DNA from: an uncultured Slackia sp.
GTDB taxonomy: Bacteria; Actinomycetota; Coriobacteriia; Coriobacteriales; Eggerthellaceae
Assembly: GCA_934646845.1 (NCBI GenBank)
Contig: CAKUEV010000038.1
Location: forward strand, 1 to 12,219
DNA: 12,219 bases
Direction of reading: 5' to 3'
A program made the translations under genes and the position numbers. Shown here one piece after another: positions 6,882 through 12,219 of the stretch. The stretch's first letter is position 1, and the number at the start of each line of letters is the position of its first letter. Below the pieces are notes generated by a model that saw only the letters and a program-made list of their open reading frames with translations, made no database searches and was not told the origin of the DNA.

Positions 6882-7477
6882 GGGTTATCGCAGGAGATTT
6901 CAAGGGCAGAAACCTTAAAGCCCCCACGGGAATGGATACGCGCCCGACCACCGATCGCGTGAAGGAATCGTTCATAAGCTCGCTTATTTCGGCCTATGGC
7001 TCGCTTGAAGGCGCGCATGTGCTTGACGCCTTTGCGGGCAGCGGTGCCCTTGGCATCGAATGCCTCTCGCGCGGTGCCGAATCGGCGGTGTTTTTCGAGT
7101 GCGACAAGGCTGCACTCGAAGCGCTGCGCTCCAACATCGATATGTTGAAGCTCTCGCAGGAGCGCGCTCGCGTTCGCCAAGCCGACGTGCTTGCTACGCC
7201 GCCGGTGTACGGCGCGCCTTTCGACATCGTGATTTTGGATCCCCCGTACGCGTATCCCACCGAAGAAGTGTGGGCGTTCGTCCAAACGTTGCGCGAGCGT
7301 GGTATGCTCGCGCCCGATGCAGTGATAACCTACGAACACCATTCGAAGGTTGACGTAGCGGGCTTCATCGAGCAAACGGGCGAGCCCGTTGAAATTCATG
7401 CGAACAAGATCTTTGGCAAGTCTAAGGTTGGCTTCGTGCTGTTTTCGTTCCAGGAAGACGCTGAGCCTGCGGAATAG
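6878..7477 (+). CDS. rsmD: 16S rRNA (guanine(966)-N(2))-methyltransferase RsmD
   Basis: A 199-residue Rossmann-fold methyltransferase of normal family length. Signs: MRVIAGDFKGRNLKAP at the start, RPTTDRVKESFISSL (22-36), the SAM-binding LDAFAGSGALGIECLSRGA (49-67), and the catalytic DPPY (121-124). RsmD methylates the N2 of G966 in 16S rRNA on assembled 30S subunits. The start codon overlaps the recG stop (ATGA) and has a strong AAAGGAGG (6864-6871). The recG-rsmD-coaD order is conserved in many Gram-positive bacteria. Confidence 0.95.
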   Translation: MRVIAGDFKGRNLKAPTGMDTRPTTDRVKESFISSLISAYGSLEGAHVLDAFAGSGALGIECLSRGAESAVFFECDKAALEALRSNIDMLKLSQERARVRQADVLATPPVYGAPFDIVILDPPYAYPTEEVWAFVQTLRERGMLAPDAVITYEHHSKVDVAGFIEQTGEPVEIHANKIFGKSKVGFVLFSFQEDAEPAE

Positions 7478-7519
7478 CGCAGCGGAGGGGAATGCGTTTC
7501 CCATATAAGGAGGATTATC

Positions 7520-7999
7520 GTGAGAAGAGCGTTGGTTCCGGGTACATTCGACCCTATTACCAATGGGCATATCGACGTTATCGCCCGCGCATCTCAGATG
7601 TTTGACGAGGTTATTGTGGGCGTTGCGAAAAGCGACAAAAAGCGCCCCTTGTTCACGCTTGAAGAGCGCGTCGCGCTCGCGAAGGAAGCCACGGCTCACC
7701 TGGACAATGTCTCGGTTGTCGGCTTTGACGACCTGCTCGTGCATTTCGCCGAGGAAATCGACTGCAAGTTCGTCGTAAAAGGCCTGCGCGCCATTACCGA
7801 TTTCGAATACGAATTCCAAATGACCGCGGCGAATTATCGTCTGAACGATTCGATCGAGACCGTGTTCATCATGTCTCCGCCGCAGTATATGTATCTGTCG
7901 AGCTCCATCGTGCGTGAAATCGCCTCGTTCCATGGCAATATTTCTGAGCTTGTGACGCCTGGTGTGGAGAAAGCCTTGCGCGCGCGTTTTTCATGCTAG
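7520..7999 (+). CDS. coaD: Phosphopantetheine adenylyltransferase CoaD
   Basis: A 159-residue protein, the normal size for bacterial PPAT. It begins at a GTG with AAGGAGG (7507-7513) six bases upstream. It carries the nucleotidyltransferase TxGH signature in PGTFDPITNGHID (7-19, His17), the KGLRAITDFEYEFQM substrate-binding region (87-101) and LSSSIVRE (126-133). CoaD transfers AMP from ATP to 4'-phosphopantetheine, the penultimate step of coenzyme A synthesis. The first motif reads GTFDP where GSFDP is more common, a conservative change. It is 42 bases after rsmD and is the last gene of the long unit; the next gene has its own promoter just after the coaD stop. Confidence 0.96.
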   Translation: MRRALVPGTFDPITNGHIDVIARASQMFDEVIVGVAKSDKKRPLFTLEERVALAKEATAHLDNVSVVGFDDLLVHFAEEIDCKFVVKGLRAITDFEYEFQMTAANYRLNDSIETVFIMSPPQYMYLSSSIVREIASFHGNISELVTPGVEKALRARFSC

Positions 8000-8005
8000 A
8001 ATAGT

Positions 8006-8038
8006 TTGACTTGCGATAAGGTGCCAAGTATCTTATCG
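8006..8038 (+). promoter_or_regulatory. Promoter with overlapping inverted repeat before the SepIVA-like gene
   Basis: TTGACT (8006-8011), a 17-base spacer and TATCTT (8029-8034) form one of the best promoters in the window. CGATAAG (8014-8020) and CTTATCG (8032-8038) are a perfect 7-bp inverted repeat with an 11-base gap; the right arm overlaps the -10. This placement would let a bound protein block RNA polymerase. The leader to the ATG is about 75 bases and holds a small hairpin at 8056-8071 (CTGCGG/CCGCAG). Confidence 0.5.
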
Positions 8039-8116
8039 ATTGCAATGAAAGCAACCTGCGGCCTTCCGCAGTGTATTGAAATGCAGCATATACGCAGCAG
8101 GCATGAAAGGGATGCA

Positions 8117-8584
8117 ATGGACGAAACAGGAGTTCTCGGTCTCATTGAGGAACTCTCTATCCTTCTTGAGGATTCGAAACCGGTGTTCGGCAAGAACAAT
8201 CTTCGTCAGGTCGATATCACCGCGGCTTTTGAGATTATGGATGAAATCCGCGATACGTTCCCGGGCGAATTCGCGCAGGCGCGCCAAATCGTTCGTGAGC
8301 GCCAGAGCCTCCTCGACGATGCGGAAGCCGAGAGCTCTCGCCTCATCGAAGACGCTCGCAGCCAGGCTATGACGATTGCCAGCGAGCAGGAAATCGTGCG
8401 CATCGCGCAGCAGCAGGCCGACACTATCATGGCTGACGCCCGCGAGCTCGAGCGTCAGACGCGCGCTGGTGCCGAAGACTACGCCGACGAGGTGTTTGGC
8501 CACGTCGAGCAGAGCCTCGATACGCTTATCACGAGCGTTCGCCGTTGCCGCGATCGCTTGAACAACCAGGGAATCGGCCGCTAA
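8117..8584 (+). CDS. Coiled-coil protein, short SepIVA/DivIVA-like
   Basis: A 155-residue acidic protein. The ATG at 8117 follows AAAGGGA (8106-8112); the frame is open back to 8006, but earlier starts lack a ribosome site and would cover the promoter. Residues 8-70 (LIEELSILLED, then ITAAFEIMDEIRDTFPGEFAQA, then VRERQSLLDDAE) closely recall the N-terminal part of mycobacterial SepIVA (Rv2927c). Residues 65-120 are an alanine/glutamate/glutamine-rich coiled coil. The C-terminal SLDTLITSVRRCRDRL resembles the end of the same family. In mycobacteria SepIVA also lies beside the DUF177 gene, which supports the match. SepIVA is an essential septation factor there. This protein is much shorter than the roughly 245-residue mycobacterial one, mostly in the coiled coil. 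ATP synthase subunit b-like naming would be a low-complexity artefact. No membrane segment is seen. Confidence 0.7.
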   Translation: MDETGVLGLIEELSILLEDSKPVFGKNNLRQVDITAAFEIMDEIRDTFPGEFAQARQIVRERQSLLDDAEAESSRLIEDARSQAMTIASEQEIVRIAQQQADTIMADARELERQTRAGAEDYADEVFGHVEQSLDTLITSVRRCRDRLNNQGIGR

Positions 8585-9156
8585 TGGCTGCGACCGTGGA
8601 AAATAATCCGCTGGTCATAGACGTTCCTGCAGAGCTCTTCGCCCCGGCGGAGAGCTCTTCTTTCGAGGGAACCTATGATATGGGCGAGTTCGACTTCGGT
8701 CCCGATCATTACAAAACGGTTGGCACCATGCAGTGGAATGCTTTTGTGAGCAACGTTGGCGGCGCCTTGCTTGTTGCGGGCTCCATTACCGGCGTTGTGG
8801 CAACCGAATGCTCCCGCTGCCTCGACGAGGTCGAATATGACGTGAATGGCGAGCTTGAGGCATACCTTATTATTCCGGGCGAATCGGAAGCGCCGGAAGA
8901 TATGGATGAAGACGAGTTCGACCACCTTCCTGAAAGCAACCAGCTCGATTTCGAGCCTATTCTTAGGGCTGCCGTGTTGGTCGATTTGCCCTATGTGCCG
9001 TTGTGTGCCGAGGACTGCAAAGGTTTGTGCCCGCAATGTGGCGCGAACCTCAACGATGGCCCTTGCGGCTGCAAGCCCGTCGAAGACGATGTCGTGCGAA
9101 CCGACTCCGGCAAGCCGAGCCAATTCGCCGCGCTTAAGAATTTCAAGTTCGAATAG
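8584..9156 (+). CDS. YceD/DUF177 family protein (23S rRNA accumulation protein-like)
   Basis: A 190-residue acidic protein whose ATG shares an A with the preceding TAA stop (TAATG); there is no strong ribosome site, so translation is probably coupled. It shows the DUF177 pattern: ATECSRCLDEV (74-83, C76/C79), an acidic low-complexity stretch (100-117), and LCAEDCKGLCPQCGANL (140-156, C141, C145, C149, C152) followed by two more cysteines (C161, C163). The paired CxxC motifs suggest a bound zinc. In E. coli and plants YceD proteins are needed for normal 23S rRNA levels. The gene normally sits directly before rpmF, but here rpmF is about 1.5 kb away, beyond an inverted-repeat element and a convergent gene. 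Confidence 0.9.
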   Translation: MAATVENNPLVIDVPAELFAPAESSSFEGTYDMGEFDFGPDHYKTVGTMQWNAFVSNVGGALLVAGSITGVVATECSRCLDEVEYDVNGELEAYLIIPGESEAPEDMDEDEFDHLPESNQLDFEPILRAAVLVDLPYVPLCAEDCKGLCPQCGANLNDGPCGCKPVEDDVVRTDSGKPSQFAALKNFKFE

Positions 9157-9158
9157 AA

Positions 9159-9184
9159 AAAAAGGACGCGTAAGCGTCCTTTTT
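9159..9184. terminator. Bidirectional intrinsic terminator after yceD
   Basis: AAAAAGGACGC (9159-9169), loop GTAA, GCGTCCTTTTT (9174-9184): an 11-bp perfect stem with Ts after it on the plus strand and the matching A-tract for the minus strand. It starts two bases after the yceD stop and could also end transcripts of the convergent hydrolase gene. Confidence 0.92.
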
Positions 9185-9195
9185 CGTTTTGGGGT

Positions 9196-9345
9196 GGTAG
9201 CTCAGCCTTGCGGGGCTTCCCCGAAGTCGTCTGAGCTCATGCTTGTTCTATTCTAAAGTTAAGCGAAGCCAGGCGAGCGCATAGTGAGCGCAGCGAACGG
9301 TAGCGAGCCGTGACTTCGGGGAAGCCCCTGCAAGTCTGAGCTACC
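9196..9345. repeat. 150-bp element with near-perfect 33/34-bp terminal inverted repeats
   Basis: The left arm 9196-9228 and the right arm 9312-9345 match on opposite strands at 32 positions with one mismatch (C9206) and one extra base (T9329). The arms start GGTAGCTCAG and end CCCCGAAGTC. The 83-base middle holds an imperfect GCGA(A/G)C-type motif repeated several times (9262-9308) and a second copy of GTCTGAGCT (9229-9237 and 9334-9342). There is no open frame worth reporting and no clear target duplication. It could be a MITE-like non-autonomous element, a structured RNA or a large terminator hairpin. It sits between two converging genes. Confidence 0.75.
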
Positions 9346-9381
9346 GTATGAACGCATGAATGCGTATTCGATCCCTTCTCG

Positions 9382-10368
9382 TTATTCCGCGAGATAAAAT
9401 TCGACGACTTCGCCTTCGATGATCATGCGAATCGTCCCGCAATGCACGGCATGCACGAGGTGGGCGAGGGTTTCGCCGAGTGAGAAGAACTTTTGCTCCA
9501 TGGCCCAGCTTTCCCAATTGGGGTATTTCCAGCTCGCGTTGCTCGTGATGTCGATGATGTCGTGGTGTCCGGCGCGCACGAGGTCTTCCATTTCGGTCAG
9601 GCGCGCCTCATGGTGGGCGATGAGCTCGTCAACACGGCGCGCAAGCTCGCTGAAGGGCTTTCCATGGCCGGGGAGGGCTAATTTCACATCGTAGTTGCGC
9701 ACCTTCCGCAAACTTGCGAGGAAGTCGCCCAGCTCGTCGGTCTCGAGCATGAACGACGAGATGTTCGGGGTAATGCGCTCGAGCACATGGTCGCCCGTGA
9801 GCATGATTTTCGAGGCCTCGTCATAGAGGCAGATATGCGTCATATGATGCCCGGGCGTTTCGATGACTTGGAAGCGGTAATTTCCGCGGCGGAAGATGTC
9901 GCCATCCTTCAGATAGGTTACGGGGTAGTCGCCCTTCACGGCGGAAAGGTCGGTCGAAAATACACGCGAGGGTTGGCGTTGCGATTCGGCGCACAGGGTC
10001 ACCGCGTCGACGATGGGCAAAAACGTGCTGCTCTGCAGGTTGTTCATAATGCGCGGCTCTTCGAACGAATGCATATGGGCGTACACGCGCATGCTCGGAC
10101 GCCAAATGCGATCGAGGTTGCCCACGTGATCGGGGTGGCTGTGCGTCGCAAGCACATCGATGTCTTGGAAATCGAGGCCGAAATCATCGAGGGCTTGGCG
10201 CAATGCCTGCTCGCACTCTATGCGGTTGAAGCCGACGTCCACAAGCGCGGGACGGTCTTCATCGAGAATCAAATAGGAATTCAGCTGCTTGAGCGGGTTT
10301 TCTGGCAGCGGCACTTTGATAAGGAAAATGCCTGGTGCGATTTCGCATGAATGCTGGTTGTCCGCCAC
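9382..10368 (-). CDS. Metallo-beta-lactamase-fold hydrolase, substrate unknown
   Basis: A 328-residue cytoplasmic protein. It begins at a GTG with AAAGGGG (10375-10381) six bases upstream on the minus strand. It has a complete set of metal-binding motifs: THSHPDHVG (75-83, His76, His78, Asp80, His81), TPGHH (171-175, His174), TGDHV (191-195, Asp193) and PGHGKPF (233-239, His235). This predicts a two-zinc hydrolase of the glyoxalase II/LACTB2-like type rather than an antibiotic-resistance lactamase: there is no signal peptide. The C-terminal third is a helical domain (SWKYPNWESW near 285-294) as in larger thioesterase- or nuclease-like members. Substrate cannot be told from sequence. It runs convergent to yceD and divergent from rpmF, and appears to be a single-gene unit inserted into an otherwise co-directional region; its codon usage looks like its neighbours. 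Confidence 0.88.
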   Translation of the reverse strand: MADNQHSCEIAPGIFLIKVPLPENPLKQLNSYLILDEDRPALVDVGFNRIECEQALRQALDDFGLDFQDIDVLATHSHPDHVGNLDRIWRPSMRVYAHMHSFEEPRIMNNLQSSTFLPIVDAVTLCAESQRQPSRVFSTDLSAVKGDYPVTYLKDGDIFRRGNYRFQVIETPGHHMTHICLYDEASKIMLTGDHVLERITPNISSFMLETDELGDFLASLRKVRNYDVKLALPGHGKPFSELARRVDELIAHHEARLTEMEDLVRAGHHDIIDITSNASWKYPNWESWAMEQKFFSLGETLAHLVHAVHCGTIRMIIEGEVVEFYLAE

Positions 10369-10522
10369 GTGAGACCCCTTTCGATATGCGCCTTAGGTGT
10401 GGAATGCTCGTGTGCACCCTTGCGCCTTTAGTTTCTGACGTATACTTTACTGCCGTACGGAAAGCAGTTGGGTCCATCTGGGCTTGCCGCATCAAAATTC
10501 CATGCTAAGTGGCGTTTTATGC

Positions 10523-10551
10523 TTGCATGCACCGTGATGCTTTGCTATCAT
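10523..10551 (+). promoter_or_regulatory. Promoter of rpmF (extended -10)
   Basis: TTGCAT (10523-10528), a 17-base spacer and TATCAT (10546-10551), with TGC directly before it as an extended -10. Start expected near 10558, giving a 70-base leader. A small palindrome TTCAA-GCAT-TTGAA lies at 10567-10580 in that leader. Confidence 0.6.
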
Positions 10552-10628
10552 CTGCTTTCGTCTGAATTCAAGCATTTGAAGCGTTTCGGCTGAAGGTCGG
10601 CCGAGATCGATAAGGAGAAGTGACAACC

Positions 10629-10808
10629 ATGGCAGTGCCTAAGCAAAAAACCGGTCGTGCTCGTACCCACTCCCGTCGCAGCGCTAATGACGTTTGCGCT
10701 ATGCCCTCTCGCTCTGTGTGCCCGCAGTGCGGCGAGGTCAAGTTGCCCCACCGCGTGTGCGGCAACTGCGGCTACTACAAGGGTCGCGAGGTTGTCGAGA
10801 CCGAGTAA
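10629..10808 (+). CDS. rpmF: 50S ribosomal protein L32 (zinc-type)
   Basis: A 59-residue basic protein with the family start MAVPKQKTGRARTHSRRS and a four-cysteine zinc ribbon: CPQC (31-34) and CGNC (44-47). The ATG at 10629 gives the canonical L32 N-terminus; AAGGAG (10612-10617) is 11 bases upstream, a little far, and an in-frame GTG at 10620 is too close to that site. L32 is part of the large ribosomal subunit. The gene usually follows yceD directly; here it has its own promoter and is followed by a hairpin, then plsX. Confidence 0.96.
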   Translation: MAVPKQKTGRARTHSRRSANDVCAMPSRSVCPQCGEVKLPHRVCGNCGYYKGREVVETE

Positions 10809-10837
10809 TCTCGCTCGATACCACATGCACGGTCAAT

Positions 10838-10863
10838 ATGCCGACTCAGTTTTGGGTCGGCAT
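10838..10863 (+). terminator. Probable terminator or attenuator hairpin between rpmF and plsX
   Basis: ATGCCGACTC (10838-10847) pairs with GGGTCGGCAT (10854-10863) with one T-G wobble and a six-base loop. The tail TCGTGTTTCT is only moderately T-rich, so some read-through into plsX is likely. Confidence 0.55.
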
Positions 10864-10879
10864 TCGTGTTTCTAGGACT

Positions 10880-10909
10880 TTTACAACGCGAAGCGCAGCC
10901 TTTTATTGT
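10880..10909 (+). promoter_or_regulatory. Possible promoter of plsX
   Basis: TTTACA (10880-10885), 18 bases, TATTGT (10904-10909). It lies after the rpmF hairpin and about 70 bases before the plsX start. Moderate consensus match only. Confidence 0.35.
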
Positions 10910-10977
10910 AAGGCGTTTTCGAAACGGGGCTGTCGTATTTTCGCGTTTGTTACCACAATGACGAAAGGGGTTCATCG

Positions 10978-11973
10978 ATGCCCTTAACCGAAAACGTTAC
11001 CATCGCAGTCGATGCCATGGGCGGCGATAACGCGCCTTCCGTTGTGCTTGATGGCGTTGCCGCTGCTCTCGCTGAAGACGAGAACCTGCAGGTCGTGCTC
11101 GTTGGTCCCGCCGATGTCGTGGAACCGTTCGCAAGCGCGCACAACCGCTGCACCGCCGCTGTCGCGACCGAGGTCATTGGCATGGCCGAGCATCCCGCTG
11201 AAGCGGTGCGCAAAAAGAAAGATTCCTCCATCGTGGTCGGCTGCAAGCTGGTGAAAGAAGGGAAGGCGCAAGGCTTCTTTTCTGCTGGCTCTACAGGCGC
11301 ATGCTTGGCAGGTGCCACGCTCGGCATTGGACGCATCAAAGGCGTTTCTCGTCCCTGCCTGTGCAGCGTAATCCCGTCCCCCGTGGCGCCGGTCGTTATG
11401 GCGGATATCGGAGCGAATGCCGATTGCAAGCCCGAATATCTTGCTCAATTCGCCCAGATGGCCTCCATTTATGCCGAGAAAATCGTTGGCATTAAAAACC
11501 CGAAGTGCGCTTTGCTTAACATTGGCGAGGAAGACACGAAGGGTTCCCAATTCGCGCAGGCCTCGTTCGCGCAGCTGAAGGAAAAGGTTCCGAACTTCGT
11601 TGGCAACTGCGAAGGCCGCGATATCATCGCCGCGAATTTCGATGTCATCGTCACCGATGGCTTTACAGGCAATGTCGTGCTCAAGACCATTGAGGGCACT
11701 TCGAAAACCCTGTTCAAGTCGGTGAAGAAGGTCTTCCTTTCGAATCTCGCCACGAAGCTTGGCGCGCTTGCCATTAAGGGTAAGCTTTCCGAGCTCGCGA
11801 ATAGCATCAATCCCGACAAATTCGGGGGTGCTCCGTTGCTCGGCGTGAAGGGCGCATGTATCGTGGGCCATGGCTCAAGCAATGCCGATGCCATTAAGAA
11901 TGGCATTCATGCATCCAGCAAGGTCGTGCGCGAAGACGTGTGCGGGCTCATTTCTCAGGCGGTGTCGCGATGA
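10978..11973 (+). CDS. plsX: Phosphate acyltransferase PlsX
   Basis: A 331-residue protein of normal family length; GAAAGGGG (10963-10970) is seven bases before the ATG. Family motifs: AVDAMGGDNAPSVVLDG (10-26), SAGSTGACLAGATLGIGRI (102-120), LLNIGEEDTKG (179-189), FVGNCEGRDI (207-216), VTDGFTGNVVLKTIEG (225-240) and GGAPLLGVKGACIVGHGSS (283-301). PlsX interconverts acyl-ACP and acyl-phosphate, the substrate PlsY uses to acylate glycerol-3-phosphate. It is a peripheral membrane enzyme. FakA, encoded in the same window, makes the same acyl-phosphate from free fatty acids. The usual neighbours fabH/fabD/acpP are absent here, and the stop overlaps the rnc start. Confidence 0.96.
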   Translation: MPLTENVTIAVDAMGGDNAPSVVLDGVAAALAEDENLQVVLVGPADVVEPFASAHNRCTAAVATEVIGMAEHPAEAVRKKKDSSIVVGCKLVKEGKAQGFFSAGSTGACLAGATLGIGRIKGVSRPCLCSVIPSPVAPVVMADIGANADCKPEYLAQFAQMASIYAEKIVGIKNPKCALLNIGEEDTKGSQFAQASFAQLKEKVPNFVGNCEGRDIIAANFDVIVTDGFTGNVVLKTIEGTSKTLFKSVKKVFLSNLATKLGALAIKGKLSELANSINPDKFGGAPLLGVKGACIVGHGSSNADAIKNGIHASSKVVREDVCGLISQAVSR

Positions 11974-12219
11974 CATTTACCGAAAACCACACTGAAGAGC
12001 AGAAACAAAAGGTCGAACTCGCCCAGAAGATTTTGGGTTACGAGTTCAAAAACCCCGAAATTCTGCTTGCAGCAATCACGCATCCCTCCGCAACCGAGGG
12101 CAAGCCGGTCAAGTTCTCGTATGAGCGCCTTGAATTCCTCGGCGATTCCATTTTGGGCGCCGTAGTGGCGAGCGAGGCATTCCACACCTACCATGAAATC
12201 GATGAAGGTGGCCTTACGC
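11970..12219 (+). CDS. rnc: Ribonuclease III, N-terminal part
   Basis: The ATG at 11970 overlaps the plsX stop (ATGA). The frame is open for 83 codons to the window edge, so the 3' part is missing. The chain has LAQKILGYEFKNPEILLAAITHPS (split over 17-40) and the RNase III signature ERLEFLGDSILG (52-63), in which Glu55 and Asp59 are conserved catalytic-site residues. RNase III cuts double-stranded RNA in rRNA processing and mRNA turnover. No ribosome site of its own is clear, so translation is probably coupled to plsX. Confidence 0.95.
   Translation, partial: MTFTENHTEEQKQKVELAQKILGYEFKNPEILLAAITHPSATEGKPVKFSYERLEFLGDSILGAVVASEAFHTYHEIDEGGLT

Noticed and set aside
8056..8071. CTGCGG/CCGCAG hairpin as a terminator or riboswitch in the SepIVA-like leader
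   Set aside because: The stem is only six base pairs with no T-tract and no recognisable aptamer around it; it is noted only as part of the leader.
9191..9260. tRNA-like GGTAGCTCAG at the inverted-repeat arm
   Set aside because: It resembles a tRNA D-arm, but no acceptor stem, anticodon arm or GTTCGA T-loop follows at the right distance, and the same string recurs in the opposite arm as part of the repeat.
9787..10350. A 187-codon plus-strand open frame opposite the metallo-hydrolase gene
   Set aside because: The minus-strand gene has complete HxHxDH and other metal motifs and a good ribosome site; the plus-strand frame has neither.
10441..10446. TATACT as a plus-strand -10 upstream of rpmF
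   Set aside because: The nearest -35 candidate TTGCGC is only 15 bases away, and a better extended -10 promoter lies closer to rpmF at 10523-10551.

Overview
The window looks like a chromosomal housekeeping region of a moderately high-GC Gram-positive bacterium. The best guess is an actinobacterium of the class Coriobacteriia (Eggerthella/Slackia-like). The grounds are the gene order rpmB - Asp23-like - fakA - recG - rsmD - coaD - SepIVA-like - yceD, which mixes actinobacterial features (a SepIVA-like coiled-coil gene beside the DUF177 gene) with Firmicute-like ones (Asp23 plus FakA). Cysteine-containing zinc-type L28 and L32 and strong AAGGAGG ribosome sites also fit. The genus is an inference; no 16S or species-specific marker is present.

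Layout. 1-231 is the tail of a PHP-domain phosphoesterase ending in a hairpin terminator. 360-2005 holds a Nif3-like metal protein and a coiled-coil/zinc-ribbon protein whose stop and start overlap. 2006-2281 is a 276-base gap with a 15-bp perfect palindrome (related to one at 292-316) and the rpmB promoter. 2282-2518 is rpmB with its own strong terminator. 2528-7999 is a long plus-strand run of an Asp23-family protein, FakA-type fatty acid kinase, RecG, RsmD and CoaD. It starts at a promoter whose -35 region is touched by a MarR/FabT-like palindrome. 8006-9156 is a second unit, a SepIVA-like protein and YceD/DUF177, with its own promoter and a terminator that can work in both directions. 9196-9345 is a 150-bp element with near-perfect 33/34-bp inverted ends. 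9382-10368 is a metallo-beta-lactamase-fold hydrolase on the minus strand. 10523-12219 is rpmF, plsX and the start of rnc on the plus strand.

How the genes fit together. Most serve translation (L28, L32, RsmD, YceD, RNase III), DNA repair (RecG), coenzyme A synthesis (CoaD) and phospholipid synthesis (FakA and PlsX both deal in acyl-phosphate). No stretch over 300 bases lacks a gene. I see no tRNA, rRNA, CRISPR array, prophage or transposase gene, and no clear multi-gene novel system. The most interesting signals are non-coding: the palindromic repeat pair, the inverted-repeat element that sits where yceD and rpmF are usually adjacent, and operator-like palindromes on three promoters.
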